Source of the DNA: Thiocapsa marina 5811
GTDB taxonomy: Bacteria; Pseudomonadota; Gammaproteobacteria; Chromatiales; Chromatiaceae
DNA: 64,000 nucleotides
Assembly: GCF_000223985.1 (NCBI RefSeq)
Contig: NZ_AFWV01000009.1
Coordinates: forward strand, 124,001 to 188,000
Reading direction: 5' to 3'
A program made the translations under genes and the position numbers. Shown here in pieces: positions 18,808 through 28,750 of the stretch (position 1 is the stretch's first letter; each line of letters begins with the position of its first letter). The notes under the pieces are model-generated. The model was given only the letters and a program-made list of their open reading frames with translations, was not told the DNA's origin and ran no database searches.

Positions 18808-18892
18808 TTAAACCGCGTCCCCGCAAAGGGGCCTGGATGCTCCAAGGGTCAAGCTCACTCGAAAACGAGCCTCTCGATCCGGACGCGGTGTA
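18808..18892 (-). repeat. twin repeat family, GTC-type element (copy A partner)
   Basis: 85 bp with ends TTAAACCGCGTCC and GGACGCGGTGTA. The core does not match the other GTC-type copies by eye, but the length, ends and 21-bp spacing to copy A match the other pairs. It lies between sppA and the HAD phosphatase gene. Confidence 0.75.
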
Positions 18893-18948
18893 GGCGTTCG
18901 GTCTCGGCGACATCCGGGCCGCGCAGCGCGAAGTACCGCGATCTCGGC

Positions 18949-19608
18949 TCAGCCTATGCCGTAACCGGCCAACCAGGCGGGCAGCGCCGAGATGTCGTGA
19001 AGGCAGTCCAACGGGGCGTGCGTCATCAGTCGCTCGACCGGATGGACACCGTAGGACACGGCAAGTGCCTTGGTGCGTGCATTCACGGCCATCTGCATGT
19101 CGTACTCGGTATCGCCGATCATCAGCGTGGCGGAGGCATCGGCGCCGAGCTCGTCCATCAGCTCGAGCAGCATCTGCGGGTTGGGCTTGGAGAAGGTCTC
19201 GTCGGCGCAACGGGTCGCATGAAAGAGCCCACCCAAGCCGGTATCGGCGAGGGCCCTGTCGAGTCCGACACGACCTTTACCGGTGGCGACGGCCAAGCGG
19301 TAGCCCTCGTTTGCCAGCTCGCTCAAGGTCTCGCGAGCGCCGGCGAAGAGCACGGAGGGCGTCGAGTCGATCTCGAGAAAGTAACGGCGATAGCCGGTGA
19401 CCAAGTCTCGGACGGTCTGCGGATCCGCCCCGGGATGCAGCCGCAGGAGCGCCTCGTCCAGGCCCAGTCCGATCACGTCCCGCGCGGCCTCGCGCCCGGG
19501 CGGCTTCAAGCCGAGATCGCCGAACGCCGCTTGAAGACAGTTCACGATGCGCGCCTCGGAATCCATCAGGGTTCCGTCCCAGTCGAACACGATCAAGTCA
19601 AAGGTCAC
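18949..19608 (-). CDS. HAD-superfamily hydrolase (phosphoglycolate phosphatase-like)
   Basis: 219 residues. HAD motif I FDWDGTLMDS (Asp9/Asp11), motif II in VATGKG, the Lys of motif III in FSKPNPQML and motif IV MIGDTEYDMQMA are all present, with a helical cap between motifs I and II. This is the Gph/PGP-like subfamily that dephosphorylates small phosphosugars. Its ATG overlaps the rluC stop by four bases (19605-19608), so the two are co-translated. In a Calvin-cycle phototroph phosphoglycolate removal would be useful, but the substrate cannot be read from sequence. Confidence 0.9.
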   Translation of the reverse strand: MTFDLIVFDWDGTLMDSEARIVNCLQAAFGDLGLKPPGREAARDVIGLGLDEALLRLHPGADPQTVRDLVTGYRRYFLEIDSTPSVLFAGARETLSELANEGYRLAVATGKGRVGLDRALADTGLGGLFHATRCADETFSKPNPQMLLELMDELGADASATLMIGDTEYDMQMAVNARTKALAVSYGVHPVERLMTHAPLDCLHDISALPAWLAGYGIG

Positions 19609-20867
19609 GCGGCAGGCTCCAGTGCAGAAAGGAAGCGCTCGAGGTCATCGGGCAGGGGCGCCTCGACCCGGTTTGGCCGGTCGGCGCTCGGGAGCTGAAA
19701 ACTCAAGGCGGAAGCATGTAAAAACAAGCGCGACAATCCTTGAGTCTTGAGTGCGCGATTCGCGCCCTCGTCGCCGTATTTGGGATCGCCTGCCAAGGGG
19801 GTTCCCAGATGGGCGGCATGGACGCGGATCTGATGCGTCCGTCCGGTGATCAGCTCGGCCTCGACCAGGGTGAGCACGCCCGACTCGGCGCGGAACCGAC
19901 CCAGACGTCGAAACACCGTGCGTGCCGGCTTCCCGTCGTCCTGATCGACCTGGACCATCCGCTCCCCGCCTTGCAGCAGGTTCTTCTTCAGCGGCGCATC
20001 CACGTTCACCTTCGCGCGTTCGAGCTCCCCGACGATCAACGCCAGATAGCGCTTGTCCATACCGCCCTCGCGGATCAGCTCGTGAAGCTCGCGCAGCGCA
20101 CTGCGCCGCTTGCTGATGACCAGACAGCCGGAGGTGTCGCGATCCAGGCGGTGCACCAGCTCCAGCTCGCGACCGGGCCGCAGCTCACGCAGCGACTCGA
20201 TCAGGCCGTAGCTCAGGCCGCTGCCGCCATGCACGGCAAGCCCGGCGGGCTTGTCGATGACCAGCAGGCGTTCGTCCTCGTAGAGGACGGCCTCCGCGAG
20301 CGGGGCGAGACGCGAAGCCGGCACCCTGACAGGCGTCTCCGCAAGGGCCGTGCGCACCGGCGGGATGCGCACCAGATCGCCCGTGCGCAGGCGATGACTG
20401 GCCTTGACCCGGCCCTTGTTGACGCGGACCTCGCCGCGGCGCATGACCCGATAGAGGTGGCTGCGCGGCACACCCTTGAGGTGGCGCAGGAGAAAGTTGT
20501 CGATGCGCTGTCCGTCGGACTCGGCATCGACGCAGAGCACGCGTACGGCCGAATCGTCGCGGAGCTCGGGCTCGGGCCGCGGACGCTCGGCAACCGCGGG
20601 CTTCGTGCCTGAACGTTTGAGCTGCGCGCGTCCGGATCCGGCGATCTTCGGACGAGTCGTTTCAGGGCCGGCCCGTCGGGCAACGGCGCTTCTCGAGTCA
20701 GCACCGGCAGGGGCGCGACTCTTGGCGCCGGGGCTCCCGGGCGCAGCGCCCCGGGGGACGGCGCGCTCGGAACCCGGGCGCACTCCGGGCCCGTCTCGAC
20801 GCCCGCTCGCACGGACGTCGGCATGCTTGCTCGGACGGCGATCGGCACGACGATGGGGTCGATTCAC
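19605..20867 (-). CDS. rluC: 23S rRNA pseudouridine synthase RluC-like
   Basis: 420 residues; E. coli RluC has 319, and the excess is an Arg/Ala/Pro-rich N-terminal stretch of about 100 residues that may be untranslated or disordered. An S4 RNA-binding domain (RIDNFLLRHLKGVPRSHLYR, about 118-165) precedes the catalytic domain with HRLDRDTSGCLV, whose Asp is the catalytic residue, and GRTHQIRVHAAH. The enzyme makes pseudouridines in 23S rRNA. The start shown is GTG at 20867 and is uncertain; no good internal ATG exists before the S4 domain. It diverges from rne, the same arrangement as in E. coli. Confidence 0.9.
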   Translation of the reverse strand: MNRPHRRADRRPSKHADVRASGRRDGPGVRPGSERAVPRGAAPGSPGAKSRAPAGADSRSAVARRAGPETTRPKIAGSGRAQLKRSGTKPAVAERPRPEPELRDDSAVRVLCVDAESDGQRIDNFLLRHLKGVPRSHLYRVMRRGEVRVNKGRVKASHRLRTGDLVRIPPVRTALAETPVRVPASRLAPLAEAVLYEDERLLVIDKPAGLAVHGGSGLSYGLIESLRELRPGRELELVHRLDRDTSGCLVISKRRSALRELHELIREGGMDKRYLALIVGELERAKVNVDAPLKKNLLQGGERMVQVDQDDGKPARTVFRRLGRFRAESGVLTLVEAELITGRTHQIRVHAAHLGTPLAGDPKYGDEGANRALKTQGLSRLFLHASALSFQLPSADRPNRVEAPLPDDLERFLSALEPAA

Positions 20868-21455
20868 GAATGATGGCGCCTGCCTGGTGGCTCAATTGAT
20901 GCTAAATAAGGTTTACTGATACACTTGGACGCTTGCGCTGGCCAGCGGAAACGCGATTTTTTCCCGGAGCGGCGAGCGCAGCCAAGGGTCGGTCACGATA
21001 CCGGAGCGAGCGGAGCTAGATCCGCTCGGAAGGCCCCGACCCTTATGCCGGCATCCGATGTCCGAGCAGGCCGATGTGCGGGATCTCGAGTGGTGTCGCG
21101 GACTCGTTTCGTCGAGTGACCGCGCATTCTACACCCTGTGAGCGCCGCGCGCCCTGCACGACGGCAAACCAGCGCAGCCGGCGCCGACCTCGCCGCTCCC
21201 GCGATCGGCCCCTCCAACCGGGCGGGCGGATCAGGTGCGAGTGCCCGAATGGGCGCTCGTCGACGACACAACACTACTGACTACGCGCGTGCCCGTTCGG
21301 ACCGGCCGAAGTGCCTGCCTGAACGGACGCTGCCGATGCCGTCGGGCCGATTCGTCGGCACGGCGGCGACACGCCGAGCCGTCCGCGGGTTTGCCGGGGC
21401 GCACGGCGAGCAGTCCCCGAAACGGGAGACGCGTCGTGGCGCGGAAAACAACCCT
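20868..21455 (+). promoter_or_regulatory. long leader region of rne
   Basis: 588 bp between rluC and the rne start codon without a supported gene. In E. coli a 361-nt rne leader folds into hairpins through which RNase E represses its own synthesis. This region has comparable length, and CTCGAGTGG...CGTCGAG around 21090 could pair, but no specific element was proven. The promoters of both divergent genes should lie here. Confidence 0.5.
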
Positions 21456-24400
21456 ATGAAACGCATGCTGATCAACGCAACTCAGCCCGAAGAGTTGCGT
21501 GTCGCGACCGTCGACGGTCAACAGCTCTACAACCTCGACATCGAGTCCCCCGGCCGAGAGCAGAAAAAGGCCAACATCTACAAAGGCATCATCACCCGCG
21601 TCGAGCCCAGCCTCGAGGCCGCCTTCGTCGACTACGGTGCCGATCGGCACGGTTTCCTTCCGCTCAAAGAGATCGCGCGGGCCTACTTCGAGCCCGACAG
21701 CGTCAAACCCGGCTCGCGTGTCAGCATCAAGGAGTCGGTGCGCGAGGGTCGCGAGGTGGTCGTTCAGATCGACAAGGAAGAGCGCGGCAACAAGGGCGCG
21801 GCACTCACCACCTTCATCTCGCTGGCCGGCCGCTATCTGGTCTTGATGCCCAACAACCCGCGCGCCGGTGGCGTGTCGCGACGCATCGAGGGCCAGGATC
21901 GCAGCGAGCTGCGCGACGCCATGAGTCAGCTCGAGATCCCCGAGGACATGGGCCTGATCGTGCGCACCGCGGGCGTGGGCAAGAACGTCGAGGAGCTCCA
22001 GTGGGACCTGGACTACCTGCTTCAGCTCTGGAAGGCGATCGAGACCTCGGCCCAGGACCGCAAGGCCCCCTTCCTGATCTATCAAGAGAGCGACGTCATC
22101 ATCCGCTCGATCCGCGACTATCTGCGCGTGGACATCGGCGAGATCCTGATCGACAACAAGGCCGTCTTCGAGCGGGCCGAGAGCTTCATCCGGCAGGTGA
22201 TGCCGAGCAATCTGAAGAAGCTCAAGCTCTACCAGGACGAGGTCCCGCTCTTCACCCGCTATCAAATCGAGAGCCAGATCGAATCGGCCTTCCAGCGCGA
22301 GGTGCGCCTGCCCTCGGGCGGCTCGATCGTGATCGACCACACCGAGGCGCTGACCTCGGTCGACATCAACTCGGCGCGCGCCACCAAGGGCGCGGACATC
22401 GAGGAGACCGCGCTCAACACCAACCTCGAAGCGGCCGACGAGATCGCCCGCCAGCTGCGTCTGCGCGACCTCGGCGGGCTCTTCGTCATCGACTTCATCG
22501 ACATGACGCCGCCGAAGAACCAGCGCGAGGTCGAGAATCGTCTGCGCGATGCGCTCAAACACGACCGTGCGCGCGTGCAGGTTGCGCGCATCTCGCGCTT
22601 CGGTCTGCTGGAGATGTCGCGCCAGCGCCTGCGCCCCTCGCTCGGGGAGTCGAGCCAGCAGGTCTGCCCGCGCTGCAAGGGCCAGGGGACCATTCGCGGA
22701 GTGGAGTCACTCGCGCTGTCGATCCTGCGCATTGTCGAAGAAGAGGCGATGAAGGAGAACACCCACCGCATCGTCGCCCAGCTGCCGGTCAGCGTCGCGA
22801 CCTTCCTGCTCAACGAGAAGCGCCGCGGCATTCTGGAGATCGAGCAGCGCCAAGGCGTCGAGGTCCTCTTGCTGCCCAACGAGGCACTCGAAACGCCGGA
22901 GTATCAGATCGAGCGCGTCCGCGCCCAGGACGCGGGCAAGCTCGTTCCGGATCAGTCGAGCTACGAGCTGACCGCATTGCCGGAGACGAAGGCTGCGCCC
23001 TTTTACGCCAAGCTCGGTCAACCCGTGCAGGCGGAGGAGCCGGCGGTCAAGCAGGTCTCGCCCGCAACACCGGCCCCGCAACGCTGGACACCCACACCGC
23101 AACCCGAGGCGCCGGTACAGCACGAGCCGGAGCGCGGCGAGCCCGAAAGCCTGCTCAAACGGATCTGGACCGGGCTGTTCGCGCCGCGCCAGCCCGAAGC
23201 GACTCCCCCTGTAAGCCGCAGTCCCGCTACGGCGGAGTCTACCCCGCACGAAGCCGCGCCGCGCACGCAGCAATCACGGCACACCGCCCGTTCCGGCGAG
23301 CGTCGCGGCCAGGACAGACCATCCCAGGGTCGCCGCGACGAGTCATCGGGCGAACGCAACCGCCAGGATCAGGGTCGACCCGCCCGGGCGGCACAGGATC
23401 AGCAGACGCGCTCGGAGCCGAGTCGCGGCCGGACGGAAGCCGCTCAAGGCAGCGAGGATGCCTCTACAGCAGGCGAGAGCCGGTCCGAAACCGATGAGCA
23501 GGCGCAGAGCCGTCGCAGCGGCGAGACACGCTCGCGCCGCAGCGGTTCTCGCGGACGCGGTCGGCGCGGCTCCGGCTCGAGCGATGACGCCCGCATGAGC
23601 GGCGACGCATCGCGCGAGCAGGACTCCCGCTCCGACGAGGGAGCCGGAGAGCGCGGCGAAGGTCGAGAACAGACCAAACGCCGCGGTGAGGAGGCAGCGC
23701 CGCGAGCCGACGATCGAGCATCCACGCCCAAAAGGGGCACCCGGCCGGAGGATCATCCGTTGATGGTCGCGCCCGGCGGAGACAACTCCGGACCCGGAAC
23801 GGCGGCTCGACCGGCGACGGAAGAGCCCGCTGCCGAGACGAGAGCAGCAGAAGCAACCCCGACCGAATCGACCGAACGCCGTCGTCCGGCCGAACGTGCC
23901 GAGGAGACGCGTACCCCGGAGCGCGCAGAAGGGGTGGAAACCACATCGAATGAAACCCCGGATGCCGGGGCCGACCAGGGCCACGAGGGTAACGCACCGC
24001 CGGCCGGCGAGCGTCCGCGCTCCTCGCGTCGACGTCGCGGCGGCCGCAATCGTCGACGCGCTTCGGCTGGCGCGGAGGCCAAGGACGCGACGGCCGGAGA
24101 GTCGGGCAGCACCGACGCCGTTTCGGATCCCCACTCCGCGCAGCCCGACAGCGCGTCGCCGGCTGACCGGTCCGCGCACGAGGTGTCGAGCGAGACGCTC
24201 TCCCAAGCCCGCGAGCACCGATCCGAGAGAGCGGCCCGCGGCCGGGCAGTTGACTCGCAGGGTGATGCTCCGAGCGCCGAGCCACAATCGGCGGGATCGG
24301 GCGCCGATGAGCCGACACGCAGCGAGCAGAGCGCGCCGGTGAGGCAGGAGAAGGAGAACCCGGCGGCCGAGCCAACCGCATCGAGCAAGCAAGATGCCGC

Positions 24401-24794
24401 AGGGAGTCAGCCAACCGTATCGAGCAGTCCGGATACCCCGGCGAGTGAGCCGACGACAGCGGACCCCCATCGTGCCCCGGCACGGGAGCCGATTGCGCCA
24501 ATCGAGGAGGCACCCCGCAGGACCCTGCCTCCCGCCATGATGCCTCGCCCGGAGCCCGTCGCGGAGCCCCCTCTGTCTTCGGTGCCGAGCGATCGCACGT
24601 CCGACGCCGATGCCCGTCATCACGCGCTCGACAGACCCCGGCCGGAAGGCAACGGCAGCCGGGCGGACACCGATGATCGGGCAACGCCACGACCCGAGCC
24701 TCTCGCTCCGGGACCGGTCGCCGCGCCGCCGACACCCCCTGTTCCGGCGCCCTCCCCGACCGCCGACCCGAGCGAACCTAAAGGCGGCGCCTAA
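21456..24794 (+). CDS. rne: ribonuclease E
   Basis: 1112 residues from the ATG at 21456 ([20 protein letters not shown]), the conserved RNase E start. The N-terminal catalytic half has the S1 domain ([20 protein letters not shown]), the 5'-sensor/RNase H region, the DNase I-like active site ([13 protein letters not shown] and [14 protein letters not shown], with the two metal-binding Asp) and the zinc link CPRCKGQG. The remaining roughly 500 residues are a low-complexity Arg/Glu/Pro/Ser-rich tail with arginine-rich RNA-binding blocks ([31 protein letters not shown]), as expected for the degradosome scaffold. The tail composition is extreme but the frame is intact. Confidence 0.97.
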   Translation: MKRMLINATQPEELRVATVDGQQLYNLDIESPGREQKKANIYKGIITRVEPSLEAAFVDYGADRHGFLPLKEIARAYFEPDSVKPGSRVSIKESVREGREVVVQIDKEERGNKGAALTTFISLAGRYLVLMPNNPRAGGVSRRIEGQDRSELRDAMSQLEIPEDMGLIVRTAGVGKNVEELQWDLDYLLQLWKAIETSAQDRKAPFLIYQESDVIIRSIRDYLRVDIGEILIDNKAVFERAESFIRQVMPSNLKKLKLYQDEVPLFTRYQIESQIESAFQREVRLPSGGSIVIDHTEALTSVDINSARATKGADIEETALNTNLEAADEIARQLRLRDLGGLFVIDFIDMTPPKNQREVENRLRDALKHDRARVQVARISRFGLLEMSRQRLRPSLGESSQQVCPRCKGQGTIRGVESLALSILRIVEEEAMKENTHRIVAQLPVSVATFLLNEKRRGILEIEQRQGVEVLLLPNEALETPEYQIERVRAQDAGKLVPDQSSYELTALPETKAAPFYAKLGQPVQAEEPAVKQVSPATPAPQRWTPTPQPEAPVQHEPERGEPESLLKRIWTGLFAPRQPEATPPVSRSPATAESTPHEAAPRTQQSRHTARSGERRGQDRPSQGRRDESSGERNRQDQGRPARAAQDQQTRSEPSRGRTEAAQGSEDASTAGESRSETDEQAQSRRSGETRSRRSGSRGRGRRGSGSSDDARMSGDASREQDSRSDEGAGERGEGREQTKRRGEEAAPRADDRASTPKRGTRPEDHPLMVAPGGDNSGPGTAARPATEEPAAETRAAEATPTESTERRRPAERAEETRTPERAEGVETTSNETPDAGADQGHEGNAPPAGERPRSSRRRRGGRNRRRASAGAEAKDATAGESGSTDAVSDPHSAQPDSASPADRSAHEVSSETLSQAREHRSERAARGRAVDSQGDAPSAEPQSAGSGADEPTRSEQSAPVRQEKENPAAEPTASSKQDAAGSQPTVSSSPDTPASEPTTADPHRAPAREPIAPIEEAPRRTLPPAMMPRPEPVAEPPLSSVPSDRTSDADARHHALDRPRPEGNGSRADTDDRATPRPEPLAPGPVAAPPTPPVPAPSPTADPSEPKGGA

Positions 24795-24806
24795 GCGCGC
24801 GACGGC

Positions 24807-24841
24807 GGTCGATTTGTGTCGACGTTCGACGCAAATCGACC
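24807..24841 (+). terminator. candidate stem-loop terminator after rne
   Basis: A 15-bp stem GGTCGATTTGTGTCG (24807-24821) / CGACGCAAATCGACC (24827-24841), with a single G-T pair and a 5-base loop, begins 13 bases after the rne stop. No T-run follows, so it may be a stabilising 3' hairpin rather than an intrinsic terminator. Confidence 0.55.
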
Positions 24842-24889
24842 GGCCGAAATCGAAACGCAAACCCCGGGAGTCGGCTCATCGGTGTCGCC

Positions 24890-26170
24890 ATGCTCACTCT
24901 GTTTTTCGAGAGCCTGACCAACCTACTCGTCCTGACCTATCGGACCTTCATACCGCGTCCGGGCCATCCCCGCCCGAGCGCCGGACGCATGCTGGTGATG
25001 AGTGGATTCATCCCGCTCTTCGCCTTGGTCCAAGGGATCCACTGGATCGGCTTTCTGCTCGACGAAATCCTCTACCGCGGCTATCGCCGTGTCGTGATTC
25101 GCGAGCCGTTGTTCGTGCTCGGGGTCCCGCGCAGCGGGACCACCTACCTCCATCGTCTCATCGCACGCGACACCGCCCTCACGACCTTCTCGACCTGGGA
25201 ATGTCTCTTCGCACCCTCGATCACCCAAAGGAAGTTCTGGCTCGGCCTCGGACGGATCGATGCGCGTATCGGGCGCCCGCTCGGGCGGATGCTCGACTGG
25301 ATCGAACGCCACGCCTTCAAGGGCCTCGATACGGTCCACGCCATGCGCCTGAGCGACCCGGAGGAAGACTACTTCGCGCTCATGCCGGTGCTGGCGTGCT
25401 TCATCCTCATTCTGCCCTTTCCGCACTCGGATCTGTTGTGGCGAATGGGCCTCTTCGACCGGGACATGCCGCAGGCCCGGCGTGCGCGGATGATGGACTT
25501 CTATCATCGGTGCCTGCAGCGCCACCTCTTTGTTCACGGGCCCGAGAAGCGGCTCCTGTCGAAGAATGCCGCCTTCGCCCCGCTGGCCGGCAGCCTCGTC
25601 GCGAGCTTCCCCGACGCGCGCTTCATCGTCTGTCTGCGCGAGCCGCACGCCACGCTTCCGTCTCAACTGAGCTCGCTCGAGGCCGGCATCGACTTCTTCG
25701 ATGTCCTGTCGGCGACCCCCGATTTTCGCGAGCGCTTGACCGATCAACTCGGCTTCTATTACAAGAATCTGGAAACGGCACTCGGAGAACGACCCGAAGA
25801 GCGCTGCGCATGGGTTACCATGCGCGCTTTGCAGTCGGATCCCGCGCGTCTGATGCAGGCCGTCTACGCGCAGCTCGGGCTACCGCCGAACGAGGAGCTC
25901 CGCGGCGCACTCGCACGAGACGCGAGCGAGCCGGGAACCTACAGAAGCTCCCACGCCTATAGTCTGGAGCAGTTCGGACTCTCTCGGGGGGACATCGATC
26001 GCGATCTGGGACCCGTCTTCGCCCGCCTTGCCGCCCGCTCGGCACGAACCGCGGCGAATGCATCGCCGATGCAGACGGGCACAACGCCCGGCGACGATCC
26101 CATGGGCTCATCCTCAACCAGGACACCCGTGCGCCATGCTGAACCGATCCACTGCGGAGACTCGTGTTAG
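24890..26170 (+). CDS. PAPS-dependent sulfotransferase family protein
   Basis: 426 residues. FVLGVPRSGTTYLHRLIA (about residues 76-93) is the 5'-phosphosulfate-binding P-loop of the sulfotransferase superfamily, and FPDARFIVCLREPHATLPSQ about residue 243 matches the 3'-phosphate-binding segment. The N-terminal region is hydrophobic (MSGFIPLFALVQGIHWIGFL), so it is likely membrane-associated. It would move sulfate from PAPS to a hydroxyl on a lipid or glycan. It is followed 7 bp later by a glycosyltransferase and then a deacetylase-like gene, suggesting a common glycan or glycolipid product. Confidence 0.85.
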   Translation: MLTLFFESLTNLLVLTYRTFIPRPGHPRPSAGRMLVMSGFIPLFALVQGIHWIGFLLDEILYRGYRRVVIREPLFVLGVPRSGTTYLHRLIARDTALTTFSTWECLFAPSITQRKFWLGLGRIDARIGRPLGRMLDWIERHAFKGLDTVHAMRLSDPEEDYFALMPVLACFILILPFPHSDLLWRMGLFDRDMPQARRARMMDFYHRCLQRHLFVHGPEKRLLSKNAAFAPLAGSLVASFPDARFIVCLREPHATLPSQLSSLEAGIDFFDVLSATPDFRERLTDQLGFYYKNLETALGERPEERCAWVTMRALQSDPARLMQAVYAQLGLPPNEELRGALARDASEPGTYRSSHAYSLEQFGLSRGDIDRDLGPVFARLAARSARTAANASPMQTGTTPGDDPMGSSSTRTPVRHAEPIHCGDSC

Positions 26171-26177
26171 GACGCTC

Positions 26178-27299
26178 ATGCCTCCGTGCGCCGCGGGGCT
26201 GCGAGTTGCCATCGTGTCCGACGCCGCACCCGAGCGAAACGGTGTGGGCGCTTACTATCGCGACCTTGCCGATCATCTCAGGGCCGCCGGCGCACGGGTC
26301 GATTTGGTCGCCCCGCGGTGCCGCGCCGGGACTTGGTACGGGGGCCTGACGCTCCCGCTCCCCGGCGACCCGACCCAGAAAATCGTCTTGCCCTCCCCTT
26401 GGCTCGTGAGCCGCCGCATCGATCGCCTCCGACCCAATGTCGTCATCGTCCCGACTCCCGGCCCGTTCGGCATGCTCGGGATGCATCTGGCCGAGCGCAG
26501 CGGTGCTGCGCTGGTGGTTGGATTCCACACCCACTTCGAGGCCCTGACGACGCTGTTCCAGAACTGGGGTATCGGCGCCCGCATCGCCAACGGTTACCTC
26601 GGCGCCTGTCATCGGCTGCTCTTCGGCAAGAGCGACCTGGTCTTGGCGAACTCGCAGGAGATGATGGCGATTGCGCGATCGATCGGTGCTCGCCGCGTCA
26701 GCCTTATGGCGACACCGATCCCGCAGCGGTTTCTCGATTTTCAGCCCGTACCGGCGCGCCGGGATCTTGCTCGCGTTCTCTTTGCCGGACGTTTGGCGCC
26801 CGAGAAGAACTTGGAGGCCATCGTCGCCGCGGCGCGCCGACTCCCCGACATCGAGTTCCTGATCGTCGGCGACGGCCCCATGCGAACCTGGGTCGAGGAG
26901 CAATGCCGAGGGTTACCCAACCTAAGCCATTCGGGCTGGGTCCGCCGCAGTCGGATCATGGCCTTGATCGACGAGATGGACGCCTTGATCCTGCCCTCCA
27001 CGGTAGAGTCCTTCGGGACCATTGCGCTCGAGGCGATGGCGCGGGCACGCCCGGTGTTGGTCTCCTCGGCCTGCGGCATCCTGAGCTGGGATGTGCTGAG
27101 CCGAGGCATCTTCCGGATCCACGAGGGCGAGCACCTCGCCGACGCCTTGGCACGGCTGCGCGACCTGGACCCTGCAATCCGCGAACGCAAGGCGCACCTG
27201 GGACGCGAAGGCGCTCGTGACATCAACCACCGCAACCTGCAACATTGGCTCGCGGTCTTGTCCGGTGACTATACGGATTCGGTCGATGTCGGACGTTGA
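26178..27299 (+). CDS. glycosyltransferase family 4 protein
   Basis: 373 residues from ATG at 26178, chosen because AGGA lies 5 bases upstream and it follows the previous stop by 7 bp; an in-frame ATG at 26136 would overlap. GT4 features: VAIVSDAAPERNGVGAYYRD N-terminal Gly-rich loop, ARVLFAGRLAPEKNLEAIVA opening the second Rossmann domain, FLIVGDGPM, and the acidic nucleotide-binding segment LPSTVESFGTIALEAMA. It resembles MgtA-like mannosyl/glucosyl transferases acting on lipids. It overlaps the next gene by 14 bases, indicating an operon. Confidence 0.9.
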   Translation: MPPCAAGLRVAIVSDAAPERNGVGAYYRDLADHLRAAGARVDLVAPRCRAGTWYGGLTLPLPGDPTQKIVLPSPWLVSRRIDRLRPNVVIVPTPGPFGMLGMHLAERSGAALVVGFHTHFEALTTLFQNWGIGARIANGYLGACHRLLFGKSDLVLANSQEMMAIARSIGARRVSLMATPIPQRFLDFQPVPARRDLARVLFAGRLAPEKNLEAIVAAARRLPDIEFLIVGDGPMRTWVEEQCRGLPNLSHSGWVRRSRIMALIDEMDALILPSTVESFGTIALEAMARARPVLVSSACGILSWDVLSRGIFRIHEGEHLADALARLRDLDPAIRERKAHLGREGARDINHRNLQHWLAVLSGDYTDSVDVGR

Positions 27300-28023
27300 A
27301 ACAGCAGCCGGCTCGAATGCCGGACCTATCCGCGCGCTGGTTTCGGTGCACGACGTCATGCCCGAAACCTTGCCGCAGGTCGAGCGCATCCTGTCTCTAC
27401 TCGACGCCGAAGGGATTACGCCCGTGACCTTGCTGGTGGTTCCCGGCGTCGGCTGGAGCACAGAGGGTATCGAGCGTCTCCAACGGTTCAGGGCGATGGG
27501 TTGCGAGCTTGCCGGTCACGGCTGGATCCATCGCGTCGAGCGCATCACGGGTTTGGCGCATTACGTGCACTCGCGTCTCATCTCGCGCAACGTCGCCGAG
27601 CACCTCGCGCTGGATCGGCACGGCATTCATCGACTGATCGCACGCTGTCACGCCTGGTTTGTCGACCAAGGCCTCGGCGCCCCGGCACTCTATTGTCCGC
27701 CGGCCTGGGCGATGGGGCCCGTCCCGCGGTCGATGCTCGCAAGCCTGCCGTTCACGCGCTATGAATTCTTCAGCGGGGTGCTGTCGGCCCAAACCGGACG
27801 GATGCACCCGGTCCCGCTCACCGGCTACGAGGCCGATACCGCCTTGCGCAAGGTCGTGATTCGTGCCTGGAACCGGCTCAATCGTCGGCGCGCCGCCCGG
27901 CGGGGCTGGATCCGCATCGGTATCCATCCCGACGACCTCGACCTTCGCCTCGCGGAGGATCTACGTCGGGACCTTCGTCGCTATTCCTCTCATGCCGGCT
28001 ACTCGGAGATCGCCGCGGACTAG
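27286..28023 (+). CDS. polysaccharide deacetylase-like protein (DUF2334 type)
   Basis: 245 residues from the ATG at 27286. The NodB-like barrel is suggested by ALVSVHDVMPETLPQVERIL (metal-binding HD), CELAGHGWIHRVERITGL (the HGxxH-type motif), ALYCPPAWAMGPV and the late IGIHPDDLDL. DUF2334 proteins are poorly characterised relatives of chitin/peptidoglycan deacetylases. The start lies inside the end of the glycosyltransferase gene, so the three-gene set at 24890-28023 is probably one transcript making a modified sugar-containing product. Confidence 0.82.
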   Translation: MSDVETAAGSNAGPIRALVSVHDVMPETLPQVERILSLLDAEGITPVTLLVVPGVGWSTEGIERLQRFRAMGCELAGHGWIHRVERITGLAHYVHSRLISRNVAEHLALDRHGIHRLIARCHAWFVDQGLGAPALYCPPAWAMGPVPRSMLASLPFTRYEFFSGVLSAQTGRMHPVPLTGYEADTALRKVVIRAWNRLNRRRAARRGWIRIGIHPDDLDLRLAEDLRRDLRRYSSHAGYSEIAAD

Positions 28024-28045
28024 ACCGCCTCGCATCCAACGCATC

Positions 28046-28576
28046 TCATCTGCTCGGCATCGCGGATGCCGACCGAAGATGCCGCTTGAGTAGGTCTTCC
28101 AAGAGCCCTCGGGAGGCCGCCTCGACCAGATCGAAGACCTGATCGAAACCGCGCGCACCCCCATAATAGGGATCGGGCACGTCGCGCACCCCGAGATCGG
28201 GCGCAAATTCCATGAAGAGCCGCAGCTTGGACTCCATCCCCGCCGGACAAAGGCTCGACAGAATGCGGTAGTTGTCTCGATCCATCGCCAAGACGTAGTC
28301 GAAGGACTCGAAATCGGCGCGCTCGGCCAGACGGGCACGCAGATCGCCGATATCGATCCCGCGCTCGAGCGCCGTTGCACGTGCACGCGGATCCGGCGGC
28401 TCGCCGACGTGATAGGCATGCGTGCCGGCGGAATCGATCTCGACGCGATGCGACAAGTCTCGCTCCACGACCAGCTGTCGAAAGACGCCGTGTGCCGTGG
28501 GAGAGCGGCAGATGTTGCCCATACACACGAAAAGCACCCTGACCTTTTGCGATTCAGACTGTTTCGATTCATTCAT
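28046..28576 (-). CDS. low-molecular-weight protein-tyrosine phosphatase
   Basis: 176 residues from ATG at 28576. The signature C-x5-R-S loop is VCMGNICRSPTAHGVF, with the nucleophile Cys and the phosphate-binding Arg. The general acid Asp is in VPDPYYGGARGFDQV. LMW phosphatases in bacteria often control polysaccharide export by dephosphorylating tyrosine kinases, or reverse protein arginine phosphorylation. No kinase gene is adjacent. It is convergent with the deacetylase-like gene. Confidence 0.93.
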   Translation of the reverse strand: MNESKQSESQKVRVLFVCMGNICRSPTAHGVFRQLVVERDLSHRVEIDSAGTHAYHVGEPPDPRARATALERGIDIGDLRARLAERADFESFDYVLAMDRDNYRILSSLCPAGMESKLRLFMEFAPDLGVRDVPDPYYGGARGFDQVFDLVEAASRGLLEDLLKRHLRSASAMPSR

Positions 28577-28750
28577 GATGGTCTCGGCCCGACGAAGTCG
28601 ATCATGGCTGGTATGATATACCGACCCAACACGAATATTTCGGTGCATCGACGATCCTGCGCGAAGCGCCCGCGCGTCCAGGCCACGGCGGCGGGATGTC
28701 GAGGCGGCAGGTCGAATCGAGCATCGGTTTAACTGAAGGACGCGGCTCCC

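Noticed and set aside
18700-18892. Possible CRISPR repeats
   Set aside because: Elements are 81-88 bp, dispersed and palindromic, usually two per site, with a fixed 21-22-bp spacer rather than regular arrays with unique spacers.
21231-22562. 443-residue minus-strand frame within rne
   Set aside because: Antisense to the catalytic half of RNase E; composition is that of a shadow frame.
23343-24860. 505-residue minus-strand frame over the rne tail
   Set aside because: Arises because the Arg/Glu/Ser-rich tail leaves no stops on the other strand; no recognisable domain.
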